DNA of 64,000 nt, from positions 248,001 through 312,000 of the forward strand of contig JAKLMB010000007.1 in NCBI GenBank assembly GCA_022813625.1, read 5' to 3'. The position numbers and the translations under genes were made by a program. A model generated the notes under the pieces. That model was not told the DNA's origin. It saw only the letters and a program-made list of their open reading frames with translations, and did not search any database. Below are positions 43,758 to 54,700 of the stretch, in pieces; position 1 is the stretch's first letter; every line of letters begins with the position of its first letter. Source of the DNA: Aaosphaeria pasadenensis. Its lineage: Eukaryota > Ascomycota > Dothideomycetes > Pleosporales.

Positions 43758-46661
43758 CTAGAAGAGACTCCATCCTCCCTTCCTCCTCGACTTGCCCTCC
43801 TCTCTCTGAGTGGCGTATCGCTTTTCCCGGGCCTCGAGCTGGCGAAGGCTGTCCATCTCCTTTAGGACGTGTTCGAGAAGCTCCTTGCGTCGCACAACGT
43901 CCAAGTGGCGACGGACCTTGGGGTCTTCTCGTGCGAACCGGTCGATCTCGGATTGGCTGAGACCCCGACCCAGCTTTGCGTCAAGCTCTCTGGGGAAGAT
44001 GTAGTAGAACTTCGAGAGGAGCTCGGCGTCCAGGAAAAGATCAGCCGTGGTGGTCAACTTGTCTGCTACGGCATCGAGGAAGACCTCTGGGCAGTGGTAC
44101 TTGTTCTTCTTGGTGGCGCACTGCTTGGACTTGACGGCTAGTAGGCGCATCTTGAGCACATCCACTCGATCACGGAGGAAAACTGCTTCGCGGCCTGTGA
44201 TGTTGTTAGAATATCTCTCGCTAAGGGATGATTATGGCGACTTACCTTTTTGTAGAAGAGCAGAGCTGAAACCTCCGGCGCCACCGATGCCATCACCTTC
44301 AAGTACGACCTGTCCGCTGCGTACGCGATCGATGAAGGCAACTACATCTCTGACCTTCTTCCTGCCGCCAACCTCCTCTTCTAATTTCTTGACGGCTGAC
44401 TCGCAGACTTTGAGTTCCTCCTTGAGCACATTCGTGACGTTGTCCCGTCCCTTTGCCCACTCGTGATCCTCAACCTCGATGCGGTATTTGTATGGCTTGA
44501 TGCAGATCTCAAGTTCGTCTGAGATGTCGTAGGACAAGTCCTTGAGGATGGAGGTAGAGGCTTCGGTAATAGCCTGTCGTGCGAAAGGATGGGACGCAAA
44601 TCTTGAGTTCTGGATGAGCCTGTCGATGTGTGCTTGTAGTGAGTTGGCGACGACACTGGTTGCCAGTCTGCCAACACCTAATTTGGTGAGAGCAGCACTG
44701 GAGCTGTCGAGCTTGATCTGCCAGATTTGGTTCTCTCCCTCGGGATCAGCCTTTGCCAGGCTGGCCAAGGGGTCGGCATCAGGCAATGGCACACTCAGAT
44801 CTTCGAATGGTCTGTTCCAGTAGCGTTGTGCGAGTAGATTCAAGACTTGTTGATCAAGCTCATGCTTGAGCAGCTCACGGACTTGTTGGCGTCCGAAGGA
44901 TTCTGAGAATCCACGGAAAGAATGCTTGAAGGCATCGAGCGACTCAGCCAGATATGACTCTGCGCTGAGTGGTCGCTCGTTGTACTGCACTTTGTACTCG
45001 TATGTAGCCTCTGCCAGCTCTCGCTGGATTGCCTCGCCTGTTGTCTTCAAGCTGGCAGCCATAGTTTGCTCAAGCACCTGCATCAGCTTCTTCTTCAGGT
45101 TCTGCGTGCCAACCTGTAAGTGTGAATCCGGTCCAAATGCCTCGTGAGCTGAAAAAAACTGCTGTTCGTTCTTTGCAATGGCGTTGGAGATATTTCCATT
45201 TCCGCGGTTGAACAGCTTTCCCCCCGAAGTACTGGGAGGAGCCCTGCTGACAACTCCGACATAACCGAGGCGGAGGGCATATTTACGATCGGTGAGAAGG
45301 CTGGCACCACGCTCAGGATCCACGAGATCCATCTTCGTGATGACGCCAATCGTTCGTTCTCCTCGAGGGTCAACTTTTCGTGATGCTCGGAGTGCGGTGC
45401 TATTTGCGAGATCGACATCTGCAGCGGAAATGGCGAGGATAACGTTCGGGGGCTTGAGGTACTTGTTGACGAGTTCGGCAATCTTCTCTTTGAGCTCTGG
45501 AGGCTGGTCGCGGCCCGTCACCTGAATGTATCCGGGAAGGTCGATCAACGACAGGTCGGGAACGTTAGGGGAGTAGATTCTGAGTTGGATGGGGTCGTCG
45601 GAGACACATTGGCTTGCGGGGACGGAAAGGTTAAGATCGGTAAGAGTCTTCTGGATCTGGCTGAAATCTGTAACTTTCTGAAGGCCCAAGGCGGGGAACT
45701 CTCCATACTCGGCGTGAGCGTCAGGTGTGTTGACAAGAGTGAGCTCGATAGGTCGACGAGTCACCATGTTCGACCCCTTGGGCAAGAATTCGTGACCAAC
45801 AATTGCCTCCAGAACCGAACTTTTACCCGACGACTGGGATCCAATAACGACGATAGAGGGCAGAGTCAGCGTCTCGGACTGCCCCACGGTTTGAAGTAGG
45901 CTCCTGATTTCGATCATCTTCTTCGTAAGCATCATCATTTGCTCGTCCCTGGCAATCTTCTCTCCCTCTTCCTTGTCCTCTTCATCTTCCTTGGAGTAGC
46001 CTAGAGCCGCAGCCGATCCTGCAGCAACAGTTCCTGCCCCGCTATTCTTGGGCTCTTTTGGTTCTTTTGGATCTTGACCACGGTTTCCGCCGCTGCTGCC
46101 TGAGGATTCTTCTTTTGCCATCAGCTTCTGAAGCCATTCCGGAAGTTCAACTTGGTCCAGATCCCCCTTCGTCTTGTCCCATCCCCTTCCAATCTGATCG
46201 AACACTCCGGATGCAGTTCCAAATGCTCCATCAGCGATTCCTGTTGCACCGTCTTTCGCCTTATTGAATAAATCGACAGCGAATGTTCCGGCCTCTGCAT
46301 TCCATTAGCCTGCATACACAAATAGAGTAGAATAGGTCCACGCACGTCCAGCCTGATATTGAATGTACGAAGCACCCGCGATGACAGCGCCACCCGCCGC
46401 CGCACCCGCAGTTGCAAACTTCGTCACCAGCTTCGGAATAACCCTCGCAAACGAGATCGATCGTACGGCGGGCACATTGTGGAGAGCATAGCTTCCCTGT
46501 GGCCAGGGGCGTCGCTTTATGAGTCGGAGCCCAGCCTCTGAGCGAAGCAGACCGCCGGCTGGGATGGTGTTGGTGACGAAGGAAAACGGTCGGGCGCGCG
46601 GCGGTGTCGTGGCGTTCCTCGTTACTCGCAGGGGTGTGCGTGCAGCAAGCCTGCCGCTCAT
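43758..46661 (-). CDS. MGM1: mitochondrial dynamin-like GTPase Mgm1 (OPA1 type)
   Basis: Inner-membrane fusion and cristae GTPase. Exons 46661-46346, 46294-44246 and 44194-43758 give 933 aa. Residues 1-75 are Arg-rich (MSGRLAARTPLRVTRNATT) as a matrix presequence, then a membrane span AAAGGAVIAGASYIQYQAG. A second short hydrophobic segment, GTVAAGSAAALGYS near residue 180, sits where rhomboid protease cleaves in this family. The GTPase domain has the P-loop GSQSSGKSS, VTRRP (switch), DLPGYIQVTG and TKMD. Middle and effector regions follow, and exon 3 supplies KYHCPEVFLDAVADKLT and ELLSKFYYIFPRELD. The short intron between exons 1 and 2 (51 nt) is placed by frame; an earlier AG gives a stop. 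Fits fungal Mgm1 length. Confidence 0.94.
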
Positions 46662-47208
46662 TTTGAAGAAATCAGTGCCCGGGTAGCACTTTTCGGGGTC
46701 ATAGGACGGAGGTGTTTGGTGGGCGGTGTGGTGTGGTTTGGGTTGCGAAGGTGGTGTTGGATAGTGAGATCGGTGTATTGCTGTTTCGTCACCGATGGGT
46801 TGCCAAGACGTCCGATCGTGATCGCGGAGGACTATTATAGATTCATCAAGATATCGCCTCTATGCATGAAATAAAGAGGTTAAATAGTTGAAATTTTGGG
46901 TGTAACGTATGTGTGAATAATTTTTCCTCATTTGCATAGAACATTCCAAGAAGTCTTTCATCAGGTGCGAGTTTATTGCCAACAAACCAATTATCTCTTC
47001 GCAGTCATGACGAACCCATGACATGGGTGTGAAGATTTGTAGAGAGCCTCTCCTATCTATCTCCAATCTTAAACTCGTGTTACAAGAAGTGCATTGGTTA
47101 AGACGACCATCATCTCCCAAAAAGGTCTATGCTAAATGCTATGCCTCGAAGGCCTAAATCAACCACATGTCGAAAATCGAACGAAGAAGGCCATATTGGA
47201 CCTCTTTA
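46662..47208. other. intergenic, MGM1 promoter
   Basis: Between the MGM1 start and the UreD 3' end. Small minus-strand frame 46860-47120 has no recognised family. No RNA gene seen. Confidence 0.5.
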
Positions 47209-48234
47209 TCATTTCAAGCAGAGAACAGCTCGCTCACCAAAGTTTCTTAATACCGAGCCCTCCTCCTTGATCATGTCTTTCAAAAAGTTTCGTGAGCCTT
47301 CCACCTCTTTACTTGCGAATTTGACCAATACAAAGCCTCGTACATTCGCTGCACTCCAAACCAGTCCGTCTTTCTTTTCTTGTTGTTGCCTCCTAGCCCT
47401 ACGTTCCTCTTGGGGACTCAGCTTCTGTTGGGCTGAGTCCCCCCAATCCCTTCCACCTATCCTGGGAAGAGCCTCAAATTCGTCCATGAAAAACTGTGCG
47501 AGTGACGAGAAGACAGGGCCGCGAATGATAAGGGTACCGAAGACCGAGAATCCGTCCATCCTGTCCGAAAGCTGCATATTCGTATGTCCGTTCTTATCCA
47601 AAAGTAGATTGTCTCTTAATAGAAGCCTCCTCTTCGCTGCACCCTTCTCGTCGCTAGTAACTGTCCAAACCTCATTCCTGCTCTTATATTCATATATGTC
47701 CCAATTCTCGCCACGGGCGGAACGACCACTCGTGACCCAATCACAGACACAGAGATTGCCCTCTCCCTCATTGAGGTTGTATATCTGTGATTGGGAGAAC
47801 GCGGTTTGTGCGAATGGCTGTACGGGATCTGGTAGATAGACCAATGCGGAGTGTGCAGCTAGTGATACCGTCATGCATTGTCGTGACACCAGATCTGGAT
47901 CCGGGGTTTTAAAGATCTTGGTTGATCCTTGAGTCAAAAGAATGAGTCTAGTCTTGCTTTCTAATGATACTGATAGATTGATTACATCTCCGGCGACAAT
48001 ACCTCCGCCGTAGGTGAGGAGGAAAACGGTGTGAATGAGGCTCGGTGACGGGTCCGTTGCATTTTCGGTTGTTTCTTCTGATGGTAATGCTAGAGGGTCG
48101 GGTGCAACCAGTTTCAATGGGTATTGATATGAGACCTCCCGGAGTACTGGAGTATCTGGTGGGAGGAGTGCGACGACGATAGAGCCATGCCCAGGCTTTG
48201 ATGAAGAGGTTGAGAAAGGTGACTTGTACGACAT
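47209..48234 (-). CDS. ureD: urease accessory protein UreD
   Basis: Urease maturation chaperone that, with UreF and UreG, delivers nickel to apo-urease; fungi need it to use urea. Single exon, 341 aa, from the ATG at 48234 (MSYKSPFSTSSS). UreD/UreH signatures are LTYGGGIVAGDVINLSVSLE, LLTQGSTKIFK, LVYLPDPVQPFAQTAFSQSQIYNL, WVTSGRSARGE and RDNLLLDKN. The C-terminal half (FGTLIIRGPVF, EFEALPRI) matches with an Arg/Gln/Glu-rich insertion, EERRARRQQQEKKDG, near residue 280. It diverges from TFC3, an unrelated gene. Other urease genes are not in this window. Confidence 0.93.
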   Translation of the reverse strand: MSYKSPFSTSSSKPGHGSIVVALLPPDTPVLREVSYQYPLKLVAPDPLALPSEETTENATDPSPSLIHTVFLLTYGGGIVAGDVINLSVSLESKTRLILLTQGSTKIFKTPDPDLVSRQCMTVSLAAHSALVYLPDPVQPFAQTAFSQSQIYNLNEGEGNLCVCDWVTSGRSARGENWDIYEYKSRNEVWTVTSDEKGAAKRRLLLRDNLLLDKNGHTNMQLSDRMDGFSVFGTLIIRGPVFSSLAQFFMDEFEALPRIGGRDWGDSAQQKLSPQEERRARRQQQEKKDGLVWSAANVRGFVLVKFASKEVEGSRNFLKDMIKEEGSVLRNFGERAVLCLK

Positions 48235-48757
48235 CACATCGTCTAAACTTCTACTTTACGCGAGAGAAGATGATTAAATAGAACGATCGATATCATAAAA
48301 GAAAATAATAATAATGATTGGGTATTTTAAGGATTGACTGCGGTTATGATTGTTCCGCTACCAACGAGACGCTCAAGATGGATGATTATTGCTGTGTATG
48401 ATGAAAAAGGAATGGTCGGCTAGAGTTGCCGATAAGATAAGAAGGGGTGCATGGGCCAAGCGTTGTCCTTCCTTCGAGGATTTCTCATCGGAGATTCACC
48501 AATCAATTTCACCCAATTCCCCTCCCTCCAATCCCACCACCCGTGACTGAAGGAAAAAGCAAGACAAGGACTAAAAGACTAACAAGACCAAATCTGCAGG
48601 TCTGCCACATCGCCCACTTTCCAAGCGTCGCGCGTTCGAACCTCACTCATCGCACCAACCCCAATATGCGCAAACCTCTGTGACCAACAACGCACGCCGT
48701 AACTCCAATCAAAGACGGAAGGGGGTGGGGGTGGAAAGAGAGAAAAAAACAGTCGCA
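48235..48757. promoter_or_regulatory. divergent promoter UreD / TFC3
   Basis: 523 bp between divergent starts. No coding sequence; A/T-rich near ureD and C/A-rich toward TFC3. GATAAG at about 48429-48440 (gccgataagataag) gives two overlapping GATA-factor sites 195-205 bp upstream of ureD. This is attractive because fungal GATA factors (AreA/NIT2) control nitrogen genes, but unproven. Confidence 0.55.
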
Positions 48758-51700
48758 ATGGCCCGGAGCCTCGATGAATTAGTCGAGTTTTTACTCGCCG
48801 AGATCGCCCTCTGTGGCATGCGAGGTTCGTGTTCGACTCTCGGCTGCTGCCTTTTCGACCTCTTTTTTTGCTATTTTTTAAAATGAATCGCATTGCGAAC
48901 CAGTTCAACTGAATTCAACTAACTCGCTATGCAGGTGCTGGAAGTGCAGACTTTCGCCGCTTCATTTCTAAATTCTTCGAACACACACAACAGAATCTTC
49001 CACCTGAAGGAGTCGATCGCTCCTACTATTCAAAAGTCTGGGACTGGGTCCGTCGTCATCGTGATGTCCAAATCGTTTATCGCAAAGAACCTCGAAACCT
49101 ATCCCTTTCGGAATTCGAGGCTCTTGAGCTGCAAGAGACAGGTGCTAACGGAGCCGACTATATCGAAGAACAACAGTCCAATGCTTCAGTAGAGCCAAAA
49201 AAGGAAGCCGCGACTAGTGAAACTTCAACTGCTGACCGTTCCGCTTTCTACGATTCACTACGCCAACGTCTGCTGGCGGAGGGTCTTCCACTTGACATAT
49301 CCGCATCTGCTGAGCAACATGCAGGTAGTGCTGTATCTTCAGAAATACCGAACGAAGCCAATTGCACGGATATAACGCGTACAAATGGGTCTGCCTCTGG
49401 TCCTTTGTCGCTCCCCTCGAAGCTTCCCTCGGAACAGGGCACTTCTACCGACGATGCACATACGAGCGCAAATGCTCCAGTTGTCTCACAAAAAGCAAGA
49501 CGACCAAATCCTAACGCTCCAGGCAACCGTCGCGGACCCCGCAAGGTCCCCAAAGGCTTCTTGATGATCAAGCCTACCTTCGATGAACCGTCCGATGCGA
49601 CGACAGCCCCTCGCATTTATGTCAGTCAAAACCGAACTTGGCAAGCGGTCGCAGGTCATTCCTTGGACCTTAAAAAAGTACCAAGCATGCAGTTCATGCT
49701 GCTATCGATCATTGCTGCTTCTGGTCCCAAGGGCATACTCCAACCCGACCTCGTTCGGCAAAGTGGCCAAGACAAACGCTCCGTACCGCATAGAACCGAC
49801 GAGCTATTCAAAAATGGCTACATAGAGAAGAAGACTGTGCAAGCTAATAAGTTCCGCACGAGTCTTTGCATCCATAGGAAGTTCCTGAATGACAAGCACT
49901 TCCTCAATGGACCCAGTACGACCGAGGAGGTTTTCGGCGATAGAACGCTTATCTTCTCCAGCTTTGTCGAACTGCTCCACCAACTTCTCATAGAAAACCC
50001 GGTGATTCTTCAAAGAGACTTGAGGGTCAAAATGGTATGCTTTCAAATTCAACTCATGAAAAACAAAACTAACGAAACCAGGGCGTTGCCGTAGAGCTTT
50101 GGCAGTCCCGTGCCATTAGGACGGCACTGGTACGTTTAGCCGAAACTGGTATGATCTACAGGCGACGCACATGGAAGAATAGTGCGCGAAACAAGAAGCC
50201 TGAGGACAGAGACGAACTTAAAGACTCGATCATCTTCATAAAACTGAAGCGGCCACCGAACGAGGAAGATCTGAATAACCTGAAGTTCCGCCGTCAAGCT
50301 GATTCAAGTACAGAAGATAAGAATCTGGAAGACGATGACCTTGATGAAGATGAAGGGCTTGCTTTCGACGATACGACTGGCGAAAGTCGCATCGTGCCAC
50401 AGTGGACGCCCGATCGATCAATTGCCAATCTGACTTTTGAAATTATTGATCGTGCCGGGGTGGCTGGATTGGACAATGGTAGCATTCGTGATAGAACAAC
50501 GGGACGGTTCTGGAAACGACCTATCGAATCGTATCTTTGTCGATTGACGGATGCTTGGGAAGAGAGTCAGCCCCCGGAGTTTCGTCACAAGGCCATAATC
50601 CGGGACACTGCTCTGACGATGGGCAAACGTTACGTCCATTACCTCTATCGCACGTACAACCATTTTCAGGAAGTGGTTGATTCAGGGAAAACATCCTGGG
50701 CAGTCGTTAGCAAGGAGGCCGCCAAAAAGAGTGCCGCAGAGAAAAAGGGTCGTCCCAAGAAACAGCAGAGCTCTATAGAGCTCAATGAATGGGGTTTCAT
50801 GGATGTGAATCCATCCGACTTCCAGGGTCGCACTGGTACTGCAACTCTTCAGGAATGCCGTTCAGCTATAGCACCCTCGAAGCGTCGATCGACTCATTGG
50901 GATAACGCATTGACAGAGGAGATAGGTTACGAAAAGAAGAAAAGGGGAAGAAAACCCGCTAAAATGTCTTCGATCGTTCGGACTCCAGGCGAAATCTTGT
51001 CCACAGAGGAGAAGCTAGCATCCTCTGAGATGCGTCGGATCGAGAAGTACGCCATGAGCCAGGCAAAACGCGAAGGGAAGATGGAGAAACCGAAACCCAC
51101 TGAACCCGCAAAAGCCCCGAAGATAATCCAGCCCCCTCGGGAGCCACCCTTACTCTCTATAGAGCAGCGGGTAGCTTTAGGTTTAGCGAGAAGAGGTCGC
51201 CTTGGAGCTGATGTAGAGAACCAAATTCGGGAACATCGGGCAAAGACTGGTGATCCAACCGCCATTCCAGATGTCATCACCAAGAATACTGGACCAAGAT
51301 CCCCATCAACATCGACGCACGAGGAGGAGGTCCTTCAGCCGGAGGGAGACAGTCAGCTGGACAAAGATTTCGAGCATTTTGATCCTCAGCAGTTGAATGC
51401 TGAGCAACCTGCTAAAAAACCTCGACGCAAAACAGCCGAGCCACTAGGCAAGACTTTATTCACTATGGAGTTCAGGAAAAAGCATAATCTTCCTCTCAAG
51501 GGTCGCCTGAAGCAGAGTGTAGTCGAACACTACCGCAGCTTGATTGAGGCAGAAGAGGTCTCGGCATCTACCCAGACGAACCCTGAGCAGGGTGACGGCA
51601 AAGAGCCACCAAATCCCGCAACGCCACCAGTGGAAATGCATGTCGCTGTCGAGTCCGTCCTTTTTGCAAACCACGCCGAGGTGGAAAATGAAGTTCCCCA

Positions 51701-54700
51701 ACGTTCACTTCCTGAAGAGCACAACGATTTAGACCAACCTCAACTACCCGTCGTAGTAACCACCAAGCGAAAACATGACGATGATTCGCTGGCCAATGAA
51801 AACGCGAAGAGAATCCGTGTAACACCAGATGCTCAAGTGCTAGTCAACCAAACGGATGCATCACGCCCAGCAGAATCTTCCGCAGAACCTACTACAAAGA
51901 GGTCGCAGGACACAAATATCTTAACTACTCCTCTCCCCGTTTTGTCTCAACCCACCGAGGGAATAGTTGGCGCAGCGGATGTAGCTTCAGGTTCTCACTC
52001 CTCGCCCCAGATCGTGGATGGGGCAGAGATTAGTCAAGGACCCGAATGTACAACGAGTGCAACCCAAGACCCCCAAGCCATCCTGCCAGAATCGGCAGTT
52101 GGGTCTCCGTCCCTGGTATCTACCCCTGGTGAAGCCATTGCAGAGGAATCTCCACAAGTGTCGAACTCTCAAGAAGCAGCATCTACATTTGAACAGCGCG
52201 TGCAGGAGATTATTCGATCATTCACCACACGCGAGAAACCGGGTTTATACATCAATCCTTTCGCTACTCGTGCGATCCCAAGAGGTCGTCCAAAGAAAGC
52301 ATTGATGGCGATTTTCAAATTTCCCCAGCTGCAAACATTCGACTGGTTCATATCCAATCCTAGTATTTCTAGCAACAGGTCTGAACCCAGCACACCCAAG
52401 TCGAAGAGAACGAAAGACGTCCGAGGACAATGGAAAAAGTCTAAGGGAACTCCGAGAAAGCAGCTCACTGCTTCTCTAGAGTCTACACCTGACGTGGAGA
52501 CGCCAGTATCAGGAACTCCAGTACCAGGAACACCAGTATTAGGAACACCGGTGCCAGTAACACCAGTGCCAGTTTTGACAGTACCAGACACGCCAGTGTC
52601 AGAACTGCCCGTACTAGACACACCAGTGCCGGAAACGCCAGTATCAGAAACGCCAGTTGCAATGAGTATTGAGCCTAAAAATGAGTTGTCTGGACCTGCA
52701 GAGACTGAAGAGCGGGTCCAGCAATCCGAGAGGCAAGATGAACCCGTATCGGCAGAGATTCAAAGCATATCTACCCCCACGCCGTCTTCCTGGGTCGCCA
52801 TAAACGCGAGTGCGCCTGTTCAAACTACCCCACAGCAAAGCTCTCATACTACCTTGGAAATAGAGAGGGGGGTAGCCACTCAGTCACCCAAACCGGCAAT
52901 AGACACTCTACCAGCCTCCAATATTGAAGGCCAGAAGACTCCCGGGACCCTAACGCCAGCGGTTCAGACACCCGCTACCCAGGTACCCACCGCTGAGATA
53001 CCGGCAGCTATAGAAGACGACAACAACCTCTCTGTTATCGCAGAAACAGATACTCATGCGTACAACCGAAACCGGAGAGCCGCAGATTTGAGTCGCCGTG
53101 GAGTGGTGCTTGGCAGGGGAACCGTTTGGCAAAAGCGTACATCCTTGATCAAACGTATTCTCAATCTCTGCGGCGGCGTTTTTCCGTTCAACGGAGAGAT
53201 TGCGCCCCCTTTCTTTACTTTGTGGAAGGAAGCCTACCCGGATGCAGCGGTACCTGATCGTACGACTTTAACAAAGACTATCAATAACATGATTGATGAT
53301 CCGGAACACAAGATTCGAAAGTTTTCTTTCCGAGTACCTACACCTAGTGGTGCTTCTGCGGAGAAGTTCATCATTGCATTCAAGGATATCGCCCCGACGG
53401 ATCCGAAGATCAAAGAGCTGCGAAGGAACATGATTAAAGAGCACCCTCGTAAACATTATCCGGACCCAATCAAAGAACACTTGGGTTCATGGGTCGCCGA
53501 CGAACGCTTGTCGCGCAGGAAAAAATTGCCCGCCATTGAGGACATCGCTTTAAGTGAATTGATACCTGGGACAGCGCGAAAATTACGTGATCGCATCAAG
53601 AATACGAAGAGAGCCCGGAAAGAAGAGCAGCTGCAGAAAAAGCAGCAACAAGATGAGATCCGGACGAGAATCAATGCAGCAGCAGATCATAGGTCTAAGG
53701 TATCTATTGATATTGCTGGTGCAGAGCGCCCAAGACGTCAAAGACTAGACACACTTAATAGGGAAGCTAGATCTTTCTTGTCAACCGTCCACCTAACGCG
53801 TGGTCGACCTCTTCTGCCAATACCGCGGGATAATCAGCGAGCCAAGTCTCCCGCGCGTTCCGATGCTTCTGACGATATTCCATTGGCACTTCTTCGGCCT
53901 CAGAATTTCCAGCGCACCGCGCTGTTGGCGACTGGAGCGGACAAAGATGTCCAGGAACTATCTGCGGGCTCGGAATTCGAAAGTGAGAATGTTTCCAGTC
54001 CAGGCGCTAACCAGGAACCTCAAGCTGAGGGCCAATCCTCGCCAAAGTCTGATTCCAAACCGTTCATGCATGCTTTCCTTACCCCCATGGTTTCTTTCAA
54101 TCCCTCTAATGGTACTTTCCTTACGGATTTCGACGTTTCCAAACCTGCAGAGAGGGCACGAAAAGGTTCGCACCGAGGTGTGAAACGAGTTAGAATCGCG
54201 GACCCAGGTAACGATCAACCCCGAAAGCGACAATACCGGAGGAGAATCAATACAAAGTTTTCAGCAATCCAAGAACGTAATATCAGATCAAGAGTCGATC
54301 CGACTCTCGTTGATCGCTTGACAGGTCTAACTGGCGATCCGAAGGGCCGGGCTTGGACGCCTCGGAAGAGAGGGTCTGAGAGAAAACCATGGACTCGTGT
54401 AAAGCCCATATCCGAGTACAAAGAGCGGGCGCCAAAGAAGGGTACCGGGCTTCCTGGCCATGCGGAGCGATTTAAGAAAGTCATCTGTACATTGGTCATT
54501 GCGTCTTGCATGGCTGGCGAGGAGGGTGCTATCGACTGGAACATCGTTACGAAAGTCTACGAATCTGACAAACGATTCGATCTTCAGAAGACGAAGAATC
54601 TGTGGGCGTGGGCACAGAAGAACATGCCTGCCCAGATACAGAAACTCTCTGAATTATTTCAGTCGAAATTCCTTGCAGCGTATGAGGCTGGACAATGTGA

